Shown here piece after piece: positions 17,734 to 26,647 of a DNA stretch of 64,000 nucleotides. How positions within the stretch are numbered: position 1 is the first letter of the stretch; every line of letters starts with the position of its first letter. This DNA comes from an uncultured Fodinibius sp. (lineage in GTDB: Bacteria; Bacteroidota; Rhodothermia; Balneolales; Balneolaceae). The notes under the pieces are model-generated. The model saw only the letters and a program-made list of their open reading frames with translations. It searched no databases and was not told where the DNA came from. The stretch lies in NCBI GenBank assembly GCA_913057775.1, contig CAJXOG010000002.1, positions 372,001-436,000 on the forward strand, given 5' to 3'. The translations under genes were made by a program, and so were the position numbers.

Positions 17734-17768
17734 AATTCAACTATAAAGTTTAACCATATAGTTGAATT
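17734..17768 (+). promoter_or_regulatory. Perfect 12-bp inverted repeat, probable TetR operator
   Basis: AATTCAACTATA (17734-17745) and TATAGTTGAATT (17757-17768) are exact reverse complements with an 11-base spacer. A second, interleaved repeat is TTAACCA/TGGTTAA (about 17750 to 17778). The site lies 50-84 bases before the TetR-family start and upstream of the whole exporter operon, the usual place for an autoregulatory TetR operator. A TAAATTTG box (17796-17803) may be the -7 element. Confidence 0.7.
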
Positions 17769-17817
17769 TATTGGTTAAGTTCTTTAGCTTGTAAATAAAT
17801 TTGAAACAGATTGAATT

Positions 17818-18423
17818 ATGTCAGAAGAATTACAAACCGAAGAACAGATATTAGAAGCGGCAAAACAGATTTTTCAGGAACAGGGTTTTGCCGGTGCACG
17901 AATGCAGGAAATTGCCGACGAGGCTGATATCAACAAATCGATGTTGCATTATTATTTCCGCAGTAAGGACAAACTTTTTCAAAAAGTATTTCAGGATAGT
18001 ATCCGGCAGTTTTTTCCGGAAATACTAAAAGTCCTGAATGCAGATTTGGCGCTCGTCCCCAAGATCGAAAAGCTGGTGGAAACCTATTATGATATGTTTA
18101 AAAAGCATCCTCATCTGCCCCGATTTGTGATTCACGAGATGAATCAGCATCCCGAGCGATTCAAAGAATTTGTGAAGAACACAGGAATTGAAATTCCAGA
18201 GCTATTTGTGAAACAAATTCGTGCAGAAATGGAATCAAGCACTATGCGAAAGATTGATCCACGGGAATTCATCATCAACACCATCGGACTTTCTGTATTC
18301 CCACTCATTGCTCGTCCCATGATTGAAACAGTTTTTGAAATGAATGATGATCAGTATCAACATTTTTTAGAGCAGCGCAAGAAAGAGCTGCCAAAATTTA
18401 TTATAAACGCTGTTAAAAAATAA
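17818..18423 (+). CDS. TetR/AcrR family transcriptional regulator
   Basis: A 201-residue repressor-type protein. The N-terminal HTH is typical (ILEAAKQIFQEQGFAGARMQ, then EIADEADINKSMLHYYFRSK, residues ~11-50). The C-terminal ligand domain is family-variable. It is the first gene of the exporter operon, six bases before the TolC-like gene, and is expected to repress it through the inverted repeat just upstream. The ligand is unknown. Confidence 0.93.
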   Translation: MSEELQTEEQILEAAKQIFQEQGFAGARMQEIADEADINKSMLHYYFRSKDKLFQKVFQDSIRQFFPEILKVLNADLALVPKIEKLVETYYDMFKKHPHLPRFVIHEMNQHPERFKEFVKNTGIEIPELFVKQIRAEMESSTMRKIDPREFIINTIGLSVFPLIARPMIETVFEMNDDQYQHFLEQRKKELPKFIINAVKK

Positions 18424-18429
18424 GTCAAG

Positions 18430-19710
18430 ATGCTAACCGCACTACTGTTTTCCATAATAACCTTAATGGGTGTGCTACCAATCCCACAGGATACGCTTTC
18501 GCTTGACGATATCCATGCGCAAGTTGAGGCAAGCTATCCGCTGGCACAAAAGATTGATCTGCAAAACGAAATTACTGAACTCAACAAAAAAATTGCAGGC
18601 ACGGCGGCTTATCCACAGATTAATTTCAGGGCTACTGCAACTTACCAATCCGAGGTAACCGAACTTCCGCTTCCATCAGGCGGTCAGTTTACCGCTCCTG
18701 AGCTCAGTAAGGATCAGTATAAAGCCACGGTAGAAGCATCACAGACGATTTACAACAGTGGGGCTGTAAGCATAAAAAAAGAGCTGGAGAAAATCCGCGG
18801 ACAGGGAAAGAATAAAGCCACAGAAGTGGAGGTGCGCCAAATTAAAGAACAGGTTAACCAAGTTTTTTTTGGGATATTGTTAGCCCAGGAGCAGCTTCGT
18901 GTTATTAGCACGCTGATGAAAAACCTCAGAGCCCAAATCAAAGAGGTATCCTCAAAAGTAGAGCACGGAGTGCTCCTTCCGAGCCAGAAGTATACGCTGG
19001 AAGCTGAGCTCATTAACACTCGACAAGATTCTGCAGAAATTGAATCGAATATCGCATCCGGGTATAAAATGTTGAGTAAGTTAATTGGTAAAGAAATTAA
19101 TCCCAATACCAAGCTCGAAATGCCGAAAGTGAATTTAGTTATTGAGGATGAAATACTGAAAAAGCGTCCAGAGTATGAGCTTTTTCAAAGCAATCGGGAA
19201 GTATTGAGCTATCAAAAAGAATTGGCAAAGACCGAGAAATGGCCCACGCTATCCGCATTTGGCAGCACTACTTACGGACGACCGGGTTATAATGTATTTG
19301 ATGATAATTTGCATGCCTTTTACATGGTGGGATTTCGGCTGCAGTGGAACTTTTGGAACGCCCGGAATGCAGTTAAAAAAGAGCAAATTTATGAGTTGCA
19401 GCAGAAAATAATTTCTGAAGAAGAACGCGCATTTGAGCGTCAGCTAAAAGCCAGTTTGAGTAAAATCAGGGAGCAGATAGCATTATTTGAGGAGAAATTA
19501 AAACAGGATCAACAGATTATAGCATTGCGAGAAAAAGTAGTGGATGAGAAAGCGAGTCAGATGAAAAACGGTAGTGTCACTGCTACGGAATATATCACTG
19601 AGCTGAATAAAGTTACACAGGCCCGTTTGTCGCAGATGATCCACCAAACAAAGCTGGTACAATCGAAAATCGATTATCAAACAACATTAGGTATTTCAAA
19701 ATATAGATAA
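18430..19710 (+). CDS. TolC-like outer membrane efflux protein
   Basis: A 426-residue OEP/TolC family protein. It shows the two-fold repeat of long alpha-helical hairpins (around 30-215 and 235-420) with beta-barrel segments (AYPQINFRATATYQSEV; TLSAFGSTTYGRPGY; YMVGFRLQWNFWN). The N-terminus is hydrophobic (LTALLFSIITLMGVLP) and should be the signal peptide. It forms the outer-membrane duct of the tripartite exporter encoded by the following five genes. Confidence 0.9.
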   Translation: MLTALLFSIITLMGVLPIPQDTLSLDDIHAQVEASYPLAQKIDLQNEITELNKKIAGTAAYPQINFRATATYQSEVTELPLPSGGQFTAPELSKDQYKATVEASQTIYNSGAVSIKKELEKIRGQGKNKATEVEVRQIKEQVNQVFFGILLAQEQLRVISTLMKNLRAQIKEVSSKVEHGVLLPSQKYTLEAELINTRQDSAEIESNIASGYKMLSKLIGKEINPNTKLEMPKVNLVIEDEILKKRPEYELFQSNREVLSYQKELAKTEKWPTLSAFGSTTYGRPGYNVFDDNLHAFYMVGFRLQWNFWNARNAVKKEQIYELQQKIISEEERAFERQLKASLSKIREQIALFEEKLKQDQQIIALREKVVDEKASQMKNGSVTATEYITELNKVTQARLSQMIHQTKLVQSKIDYQTTLGISKYR

Positions 19711-19717
19711 AGACAAT

Positions 19718-20620
19718 ATGATGAGGTGTATAGGAAATAGTTTGCATAAAGTATTGTTAGGTATCCTCTTTTTTTTGATGGTTAGTGGATGCACTAATAA
19801 CGAAAAGTCGGACGCCTATGGGCAGTTTGAAGCTGTGAAAACAACGGTATCGGCTAAAGGATCCGGAGAGCTGTTGTCATTTACCGTTTCGGAGGGGACA
19901 AATCTTAGAGCTGGAAAAGAAGTGGCGGTGATCGATACGGTGCAACTGAATTTGAAAAAAGATGAGCTGCTTTCACAGCGGGAAGCTGCTGAATCAAAAA
20001 TAGAGACCATTGATGCAGAGATTGGAGTACAACAGCAAAAACTAGAGACGGCTCAAAAAAACCTAAATAGAATTCGTGCAATGCGAAAAGATAACGCAGC
20101 TACTGAGCAGCAATTGGATGATGGTGAAGGAAATATGCAAACGATACAAAAACAGATTCAGGCTTTAGAAACACAGAAAAAGTCGGTGCGTGCAGAAATC
20201 AAGTCGATAAGTGCACGATTAAACCAGGTTGAGCAACAGCTTGCCGATGCCCATGTAATCAATCCTGTGAATGGAACAGTGCTTACGACCTTTGTTGAAC
20301 CGTATGAACTGGTGGGACAGGGGCAACCGCTCTATCAGATCGCAAATTTGGATACGCTGGAGCTGCGAGCATACGTGAGTGGTGCTCAGCTGCCATCGAT
20401 AAAATTGGGACAACCGGTAGAGGTATTAGTTGATAAAAATGTGGATACAAACCAGCAATTATCCGGAAGAATAAGTTGGATTGCGTCACAGGCCGAATTT
20501 ACACCCAAGATGATCCAAACCAAAGAAGAGCGAGTAACGCAGGTTTATGCGATAAAGGTAAAAGTGCCAAATCCTGATGGAATCCTGAAAATCGGTATGC
20601 CTGGAGAGGTGAACTTTTAA
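19718..20620 (+). CDS. HlyD-type periplasmic adaptor, lipoprotein
   Basis: A membrane-fusion protein of 300 residues linking the inner-membrane ABC transporter to the TolC duct. The lipobox FFLMVSGC near residue 25 gives a lipoprotein signal. Then come a lipoyl half (KGSGELLSFTVSEGTNLRAG), a coiled-coil hairpin (about 85-175), the second lipoyl half (ADAHVINPVNGTVLTTFVEP) and a beta-barrel domain. It sits eight bases after the TolC gene. In E. coli the equivalent of this operon is ybhG-ybhFSR. Confidence 0.9.
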   Translation: MMRCIGNSLHKVLLGILFFLMVSGCTNNEKSDAYGQFEAVKTTVSAKGSGELLSFTVSEGTNLRAGKEVAVIDTVQLNLKKDELLSQREAAESKIETIDAEIGVQQQKLETAQKNLNRIRAMRKDNAATEQQLDDGEGNMQTIQKQIQALETQKKSVRAEIKSISARLNQVEQQLADAHVINPVNGTVLTTFVEPYELVGQGQPLYQIANLDTLELRAYVSGAQLPSIKLGQPVEVLVDKNVDTNQQLSGRISWIASQAEFTPKMIQTKEERVTQVYAIKVKVPNPDGILKIGMPGEVNF

Positions 20621-20690
20621 TTTTTAGCCGTAGATCTAAACGGACTAAACTGGTTGGAATCCGTGAAAATCTGCTGCGAACAAAAACAAA

Positions 20691-21614
20691 ATGAAGCGAA
20701 TTAAAGTCCAAAATATCGAGAAATCCTACGGGGAGGTTGAAGCCATCAAGGGAATATCCTTCGAAGTAAAAGAGGGAGAGCTTTTTGGACTCATTGGCCC
20801 TGATGGTGCGGGAAAGACTACTATTTTTCGAATTTTGACGACTCTGCTAAAACCGGATGCTGGTATAGCTACTGTTTTAGGATTGGATATTGTTTCTGAT
20901 TACAAGAAAATACGTCCAAAGGTGGGTTATATGCCGGGACGGTTTTCGCTCTATCAGGATTTATCGGTAGAGGAGAACCTCTCTTTTTTCGCTTCTGTTT
21001 TTGGGACGACTGTAGATGCCAATTATGATCTGATTAAACCAATTTTTAAACAACTTGAACCATATAAAGATCGTCTGGCTGGAGCCCTTTCCGGAGGAAT
21101 GAAGCAAAAGTTAGCTTTAAGCTGTGCACTCATCCACAAGCCGAAAGTGTTGTTTTTGGATGAGCCGACGACAGGTGTGGATGCGGTATCACGCAAAGAG
21201 TTCTGGCAAATGCTTCATCGCCTTAAAGAAGAGAATATCACCATTTTAGTTTCTACGCCGTATATGGATGAAGCTGAGCAATGTGACCGCGTAGCATTAA
21301 TACAGGAGGGAAACATTCTATCTATAGATACACCTGAAAAGATTACCGAACGATTTGATAAAGAGCTCTGGGCAGTTGCATCTGCTAATAAATATCGGTT
21401 AATACAGGTCCTCCGTGAATATGAATATGTAGAATCGGTGCAGCCTTTCGGTCAATATGTTCACTATACCGATCAGCGGAAGGATATTAGTAGCAAAGAA
21501 TTAATGAAGTATTTACAAGCCAATGGAATCGAGAATCCCGAAGTAAAGAAAATTACGCCTGATATTGAGGATATGTTTATGCGCTTAATGGAGCAGGAGG
21601 TGGCCGATGGATAA
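20691..21614 (+). CDS. ABC exporter ATPase (YbhF N-terminal-half-like)
   Basis: An ABC-2 type nucleotide-binding subunit (307 residues). Walker A is GPDGAGKTT (~37-45), the signature is LSGGMKQ and Walker B is VLFLDEPTTGVD. A C-terminal extension after ~215 is typical for drug/lipid exporters of this class. It overlaps the next ATPase gene by eight bases. Together the two correspond to the two halves of E. coli YbhF. Confidence 0.92.
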   Translation: MKRIKVQNIEKSYGEVEAIKGISFEVKEGELFGLIGPDGAGKTTIFRILTTLLKPDAGIATVLGLDIVSDYKKIRPKVGYMPGRFSLYQDLSVEENLSFFASVFGTTVDANYDLIKPIFKQLEPYKDRLAGALSGGMKQKLALSCALIHKPKVLFLDEPTTGVDAVSRKEFWQMLHRLKEENITILVSTPYMDEAEQCDRVALIQEGNILSIDTPEKITERFDKELWAVASANKYRLIQVLREYEYVESVQPFGQYVHYTDQRKDISSKELMKYLQANGIENPEVKKITPDIEDMFMRLMEQEVADG

Positions 21615-22347
21615 CGCAATGATTAGAGCAGAAAATCTAACTCGGAAATTCGGTGATTTTACAGCCGTTGATCATATTTCATTTGAGGTGAGTCAGGGAG
21701 AAATTTTTGGCTTCTTGGGTGCTAACGGCGCTGGAAAAACCACAGCTATGCGCATGTTGACTGGGTTATTAGCCCCAACGGAAGGGAATGCAAGGGTGGC
21801 CGGGTTTGATGTAGCTGAAGATGTGGAACAGGTCAAAAAGCAGATTGGTTATATGAGCCAGAAGTTTTCGCTGTATGAGGATTTAACGGTGCTTGAAAAT
21901 ATTCGTTTGTATGGTGGCATTTACGGACTTTCTGATAAAGAGATCAGCCAAAAGACGAATCAGCTGATCGAGATGCTTGGTATGCAGAAACTGCAAGAAA
22001 AGATGATAAGCTCATTGCCACTGGGATGGAAGCAGAAGCTAGCCTTTTCGGTGGCACTGATTCACGAACCTGAGATCGTTTTTCTGGATGAACCCACCGG
22101 TGGTGTTGATCCGATAACACGACGGCAATTCTGGGAACAGATTTACAAAGTGGCCGATGAAGGAACGACCGTTTTTGTGACTACACACTATATGGATGAA
22201 GCGGAATATTGTGATCGGGTCTCAATTATGGTGGATGGTCGCATTGATGCCCTGGATACGCCTGTAGGATTAAGAGAACAGTTTAATGCTGATGATGTTG
22301 AGGAGGTATTTATTCAGTTGGCAAGAGGAGCACAAAGAAGTGAATAG
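21607..22347 (+). CDS. ABC exporter ATPase (YbhF C-terminal-half-like)
   Basis: The second nucleotide-binding subunit, 246 residues. Walker A GANGAGKTT and Walker B VFLDEPTGGVDP are intact, but the signature is LPLGWKQ instead of LSGGQ. The same kind of degeneracy is found, as I recall, in the C-terminal half of YbhF, so the pair is probably an asymmetric heterodimer. The start overlaps the first ATPase gene by eight bases; an alternative ATG lies at 21619. Confidence 0.9.
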   Translation: MDNAMIRAENLTRKFGDFTAVDHISFEVSQGEIFGFLGANGAGKTTAMRMLTGLLAPTEGNARVAGFDVAEDVEQVKKQIGYMSQKFSLYEDLTVLENIRLYGGIYGLSDKEISQKTNQLIEMLGMQKLQEKMISSLPLGWKQKLAFSVALIHEPEIVFLDEPTGGVDPITRRQFWEQIYKVADEGTTVFVTTHYMDEAEYCDRVSIMVDGRIDALDTPVGLREQFNADDVEEVFIQLARGAQRSE

Positions 22348-22351
22348 TTAT

Positions 22352-22408
22352 CAGTTATTGGTTATTCGGTTTTTCCCAGTAAGCAATAACAAGTAGCCAA
22401 TAATCAAC
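22352..22408 (+). repeat. AT-rich imperfect inverted repeat inside exporter operon
   Basis: The 63-base gap between the second ATPase and the first permease holds TTATTGGTTATT-type words on one side and CAATAACAAGTAGCCAATAAT on the other, which pair imperfectly. It is the only sizeable gap between these coupled genes and looks like an inserted intergenic repeat unit. Whether it recurs elsewhere cannot be seen here. Confidence 0.3.
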
Positions 22409-22410
22409 CA

Positions 22411-23520
22411 ATGGAATCATTTAAAGGGTTTGTCAAAAAAGAATTTAAGCAGATTTACCGTGATAAGCGGACGCTGCTGGTGCTTTTTGGTATGCCCATT
22501 ATCCAAATGCTGCTTTTTGGTTTTGCCATCAGAAATGAGGTAGAGAATGCTAAGGTGGCGGTGTTGGATCATTCCTATGATGAAGTGACTCGTCAGATCA
22601 CCAGTAAAATTGATGCCTCTAATTATTTTTCAGTGGAAGGTTCTATCCAAAATTATGATAAGATTGATGAACTTTTCCAGCAGGGAGAAATTGATGAAGT
22701 TATTATTTTTGAATCCGACTTCGACCGTAAGCTACAGCGCGGAGAGCAGCCGACTGTTAATATCATTACTGATGCTTCAAATCCAAATTTAGCGCAGCTT
22801 ATTCAACAGTATTCTACTTCCATTATTGTGGATTGGCAGCAGCATAAAAGCGGGCCTCCCGATGAGCAGTATAGGGGAGTAGTAGCAAATGCAAATATGC
22901 TGTTCAATCCACAGCTCGAAAGCGTAAATTTATTTGTCCCGGGACTTATTGCCGTCATTTTAATGCTCATTTCTGCACTGATGACTTCTATTTCTATCAC
23001 TCGTGAAAAGGAGATGGGCAACATGGAGATTCTTCTCGTTTCGCCACTTCGTCCTACCCAGATCATCATCGGTAAAGTTTTGCCTTATTTAGTATTGGCA
23101 TTTGTAAATGTGCTTACGGTTTTAGCGTTGGCCGAATGGGTGTTTGGGGTTCCGTTTCGTGGTTCATATGGTCTTTTTATGGCAGAATCCCTGCTTTTCA
23201 TTTTTACCGCCTTGGCACTGGGCGTATTTATCTCGACCAAAGCCAACGATCAACAGACAGCGATGATGGTGGCACTAGCAGGGCTTTTACTACCCACCGT
23301 ACTTTTATCAGGATTCATCTTTCCCATTTCCAGCATGCCTTGGCCGCTGCAGTGGATTAGCAATCTGATTCCAGCTCGCTGGTTTTTAGTGATTGTCCGC
23401 AGCATTATGCTCAAAGATTCAAGCCTGCTCTTGCTCTGGAAAGAAACACTGATACTGCTTGTGATGACGCTCGGATTTATTGCATTGAGCGTGAAGAATT
23501 TTAAGGTGAGATTACAATGA
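22411..23520 (+). CDS. ABC-2 type permease subunit (YbhS-like)
   Basis: A 369-residue ABC-2 permease. One N-terminal helix (TLLVLFGMPIIQMLLFGFAI) is followed by a ~150-residue extracytoplasmic domain, then five C-terminal helices starting near residue 175 (LFVPGLIAVILMLISALMTS). The ABC-2 signature region TREKEMGNMEILLVSPLRP is present. Its stop overlaps the next permease start by four bases (ATGA). Confidence 0.92.
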   Translation: MESFKGFVKKEFKQIYRDKRTLLVLFGMPIIQMLLFGFAIRNEVENAKVAVLDHSYDEVTRQITSKIDASNYFSVEGSIQNYDKIDELFQQGEIDEVIIFESDFDRKLQRGEQPTVNIITDASNPNLAQLIQQYSTSIIVDWQQHKSGPPDEQYRGVVANANMLFNPQLESVNLFVPGLIAVILMLISALMTSISITREKEMGNMEILLVSPLRPTQIIIGKVLPYLVLAFVNVLTVLALAEWVFGVPFRGSYGLFMAESLLFIFTALALGVFISTKANDQQTAMMVALAGLLLPTVLLSGFIFPISSMPWPLQWISNLIPARWFLVIVRSIMLKDSSLLLLWKETLILLVMTLGFIALSVKNFKVRLQ

Positions 23521-24635
23521 GAACAATAAAATTCCTTTTACAAAAAGAATTTCTGCAGATATTTCGCAATAAGGGAATGTGGCCCATTATTTTTCTGATG
23601 CCGATAGTGCAGCTTGTTGTCCTATCCTTTGCGGCAACCTATGAACTCCGGGAAGTTAACTTCCATCTTGCCGATTTCGATCAGTCATCAGCATCCCGTG
23701 AGTTAGTACAGAAATTTCAGGCATCCGGGTATTTTAATCTGCAAAGCAGCTCTTTTGATGTGGATGATGGAATTGAAAAAATGCGAAGCAACGAAGTTCG
23801 GTTAGCGTTAGTGATTCCGGAGGATTTTGAAAAGCGTTTAAAATTAGGCCAACCTACTTCAGTACAGATGAATATTGATGCCGTAGATGGTACAACGGCA
23901 GGACTCATCCAGGGATACGGGCGATCAATTATCCAGGATTTTAGCAACAGAATTAACCCGGATGTTGCAAACGTGGAAATTACTAACCGACAAGGTATTA
24001 AAGTCATTCCCGCCAGCTGGTACAATCCCAATCTGGATTATATACAATATATGGTACCCGGTATCTTAGTGGTGCTCGTTTCGATGATCGGGATGTTTTT
24101 ATCTGGGATGAATATTGTGCGTGAACGCGAAATTGGTACCATCGAGCAGTTAAATGTTACACCTATTAAACGATACCAGTTTATTACTGGCAAGTTATTA
24201 CCGTTCTGGATTATTGCGCTATTTGAGCTGGGTATTGGGTTACTGATCGCCTACTACGGTTTTGGTGTTCCTTTTGTGGGTAGCGTATGGCTGCTTTTTG
24301 GGATTGCCGGAATCTTTTTGCTGGTCGTGCAGGGACTTGGGCTGTTTATATCTACTATCACGGATACCCAGCAGCAGGCTATGTTTATTGCCTGGTTTAT
24401 CATGGTTGTATTTATCCTAATGGGTGGATTGTTTACTCCCATTGAAAGCATGCCGGTTTGGGCGCAGGATCTTACTATTTTGAATCCCATTGCACATTTT
24501 ATCGAAATTATGCGAAGTGTTATGCTCAAAGGAGCGGGGTGGTTTGAGGTTCAGTATTTGGTCGGACTTCTTACGGTGATGGCCGTATTAATTCTGCCGG
24601 CCGCCATTTTTAGGTACCGCAAATCGACTTCCTAA
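23517..24635 (+). CDS. ABC-2 type permease subunit (YbhR-like)
   Basis: The partner permease (372 residues) with the same topology: first helix WPIIFLMPIVQLVVLSFAAT, a periplasmic domain, then helices from YMVPGILVVLVSMIGMFLSG onward, with REREIGTIEQLNVTPIKRY as the coupling region. It completes the exporter of TetR, TolC, HlyD, two ATPases and two permeases. Substrates of such systems include drugs, cations and lipids; none can be assigned. Confidence 0.92.
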   Translation: MRTIKFLLQKEFLQIFRNKGMWPIIFLMPIVQLVVLSFAATYELREVNFHLADFDQSSASRELVQKFQASGYFNLQSSSFDVDDGIEKMRSNEVRLALVIPEDFEKRLKLGQPTSVQMNIDAVDGTTAGLIQGYGRSIIQDFSNRINPDVANVEITNRQGIKVIPASWYNPNLDYIQYMVPGILVVLVSMIGMFLSGMNIVREREIGTIEQLNVTPIKRYQFITGKLLPFWIIALFELGIGLLIAYYGFGVPFVGSVWLLFGIAGIFLLVVQGLGLFISTITDTQQQAMFIAWFIMVVFILMGGLFTPIESMPVWAQDLTILNPIAHFIEIMRSVMLKGAGWFEVQYLVGLLTVMAVLILPAAIFRYRKSTS

Positions 24636-24667
24636 TCTCTTATCATCCACAGATAAATTAGCGAGAT

Positions 24668-24704
24668 AGCAAATTAAAACTCTTTTTCGGAGGCCTAATT
24701 TGCT
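24668..24704 (+). terminator. Possible terminator-like hairpin after exporter operon
   Basis: AGCAAATTA (24668-24676) and TAATTTGCT (24696-24704) are a perfect 9-bp inverted repeat with a 19-base loop, placed 33 bases after the last exporter gene. There is no strong T-tract, so it is only a weak terminator candidate. Confidence 0.35.
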
Positions 24705-24817
24705 TAGATCATAGCCTTATAATTTATCTTCAGGCAAAGTAATAATTCTTTCATTAAAGCCGGGAATACAATATTCTACAAATTCTTGTTCACTCTAATG
24801 AATGCTACTTTACTTTA

Positions 24818-25969
24818 ATGTCTGATAAACTTGACTCCATACGTAAACTACTCGATGAAACGGATAAGGAGATCGTCGAAGCATTGGCCAAGCGGCAGGA
24901 ATTAATTCGCGAAATTTCGGAGCTGAAAATTAGTAATGAGTCTGATATTCGAGACATCAAAAGAGAAGAAGAACTGCTGTCAAAAATAACAAAATTAGCT
25001 CGTGAAGCCGGACTTGATCGCTACTTTGCCGAGCAGTTGTTTAAGGATATTATCCATCATTCCATACGTTTTCAGACCCATTCACTGGTTGATAATCAGA
25101 ATGTTGAAGAAGAGGCAGATGCTGTTCAAATAGCATACCAGGGAACCGATGGAGCATTTAGCCATCAGGCCGCATATCGACATTTTGAAGAGCGCTATAG
25201 CAAGGTTGATTGTTTCGGATATGACACTTTTCGTAAGGCTGCCGAGGCTGTAAAAGAGCAAAAGGCGGATTACGCTATACTACCTATCGAAAATACAACG
25301 GCAGGCTCCATTAACGAAACCTATGATCTTTTAGCAGATGATGATTTGCATATTGTCGGTGAAGAAGCGATTCGCATCATTCATTGTTTATTAGCTTTGG
25401 ATGAAATCCCCTTAGATCGTATCCGACGAATTATGTCTCATCCCCAGGCGATAGCCCAGTGTAGTAATTTTCTGGCGAAGCTCCATGATTGCCGGGTGGA
25501 ATCTTATATCGATACGGCGATGTCGGCGAAGAAAGTACTTGAGGACGGAGATTTATCTCAAGCGGCTATTGCCGGAAGTTACGCAGCAGATATTTACGGA
25601 CTTACCATATTGAAGCGCGATTTAGCCAACCAATCAGAAAACTTTACCCGTTTTGTGGTGGTTGCACGTCAGCCGGTGGAAGTCGATTCACAGATTCCAT
25701 GTAAAACGTCGTTACTAATGGTGACAACTCACGAACAGGGAGCACTGGTCGGTTGTCTGAATGTTATAGCTGCTCACGGCATTGACATGACTAAGCTCGA
25801 ATCGCGTCCCAAGCCCAACGAACCCTGGAAATACCAGTTTTATCTGGATATCAAAGGAAATATTGCCAATTCGGAGATTCGAGTGGCACTTCAAGAATTA
25901 GAACGAAAAGCCAGCTCGCTAAAGGTGCTTGGATGCTATCCCGCCCACGTGGGAACGCCTGATGAGTAA
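24818..25969 (+). CDS. pheA: Chorismate mutase/prephenate dehydratase (P-protein)
   Basis: Bifunctional phenylalanine pathway enzyme of 383 residues: chorismate mutase (1-~90), prephenate dehydratase (~105-285; AYQGTDGAFSHQAA, LPIENTTAGSI, and the catalytic NFTRFVVVA), and a C-terminal ACT domain with the GALV (EQGALVGCLN) and ESRP (KLESRPKPNEPW) motifs that bind phenylalanine. Feedback inhibition by phenylalanine is therefore expected. It is a single gene convergent with the HD-domain gene, with only six bases between them. Confidence 0.96.
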   Translation: MSDKLDSIRKLLDETDKEIVEALAKRQELIREISELKISNESDIRDIKREEELLSKITKLAREAGLDRYFAEQLFKDIIHHSIRFQTHSLVDNQNVEEEADAVQIAYQGTDGAFSHQAAYRHFEERYSKVDCFGYDTFRKAAEAVKEQKADYAILPIENTTAGSINETYDLLADDDLHIVGEEAIRIIHCLLALDEIPLDRIRRIMSHPQAIAQCSNFLAKLHDCRVESYIDTAMSAKKVLEDGDLSQAAIAGSYAADIYGLTILKRDLANQSENFTRFVVVARQPVEVDSQIPCKTSLLMVTTHEQGALVGCLNVIAAHGIDMTKLESRPKPNEPWKYQFYLDIKGNIANSEIRVALQELERKASSLKVLGCYPAHVGTPDE

Positions 25970-25975
25970 TAAATT

Positions 25976-26530
25976 TTATTGAGGTTGAGTATCTTCTTTG
26001 AATACTTCAATTAAGAATGTGATATGATCATTAACATCGGTATCAATTAATTGGGCACCTTTTTTGATATCCTCGCGAGGTACATCCGCCGCAAAACTGC
26101 TGTCTTTGAGTTTTTTGGTAACTGATTTTACCCGCATATCTGCGAAACCATTGGGACGAACCAGAGAAACCGCGTTCATAAATCCGGAAAGTTCGTCACA
26201 GGCAAATAGATAACGTTCTATTTCAGTTTCGGGTTCACGTCCCGTTCGTTCCGGTGCATGCGCTTCAATTGCATTAATAATTGATTCGGGATATCCTTCT
26301 TTGGGTAGGATTTCTTCTACCGCTTTTTTGGGATGTTCCTCAGGGTACTTCTCCCAGTCCAGATCGTGTAGCAGACCGGCTGCCCACCACGCTTCAATTT
26401 CTTCGTGAAATTTATCCAGTTTACGGGCATAAGCTTCCATGGCCCTGGCCACCATATGGCAGTGATGCCTGAGATTTTCGTTTTCAATATACTGTTGCAG
26501 TAACTCTACAGATTCATCTCGGTTTTTCAT
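25976..26530 (-). CDS. HD-domain protein
   Basis: A small HD-superfamily metal-dependent phosphohydrolase-like protein (184 residues). The metal-binding pattern is visible: His in RHHCHMVARAM (~22-25), the HD pair in GLLHDLDWEKYPEEHP (His55-Asp56), His91 in AIEAHAPERTG and Asp in LFACDELSGF. This is a single-domain form without GGDEF or RelA partners. The substrate is unknown. Confidence 0.82.
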   Translation of the reverse strand: MKNRDESVELLQQYIENENLRHHCHMVARAMEAYARKLDKFHEEIEAWWAAGLLHDLDWEKYPEEHPKKAVEEILPKEGYPESIINAIEAHAPERTGREPETEIERYLFACDELSGFMNAVSLVRPNGFADMRVKSVTKKLKDSSFAADVPREDIKKGAQLIDTDVNDHITFLIEVFKEDTQPQ

Positions 26531-26623
26531 GGATTCACTCTCTTAGGTTTAACGGGATTGATTATTTTATATCAGATAAAATTAATTGGCATATAGATAC
26601 AGAATCAAACAGATGGTTTTGTT

Positions 26624-26647
26624 AAGTGCAGTAAATTTACTGCACTT
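26624..26647. repeat. Perfect 24-bp palindrome at the 3' end of the HdeD-like gene
   Basis: AAGTGCAGTAAA followed directly by TTTACTGCACTT is a perfect palindrome with no spacer. It covers the last codons and stop of the HdeD-like gene (stop 26637-26639). As RNA it gives a tight hairpin but no U-tract follows on the minus strand; transcription stop or a protein-binding site are both possible. Confidence 0.5.
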
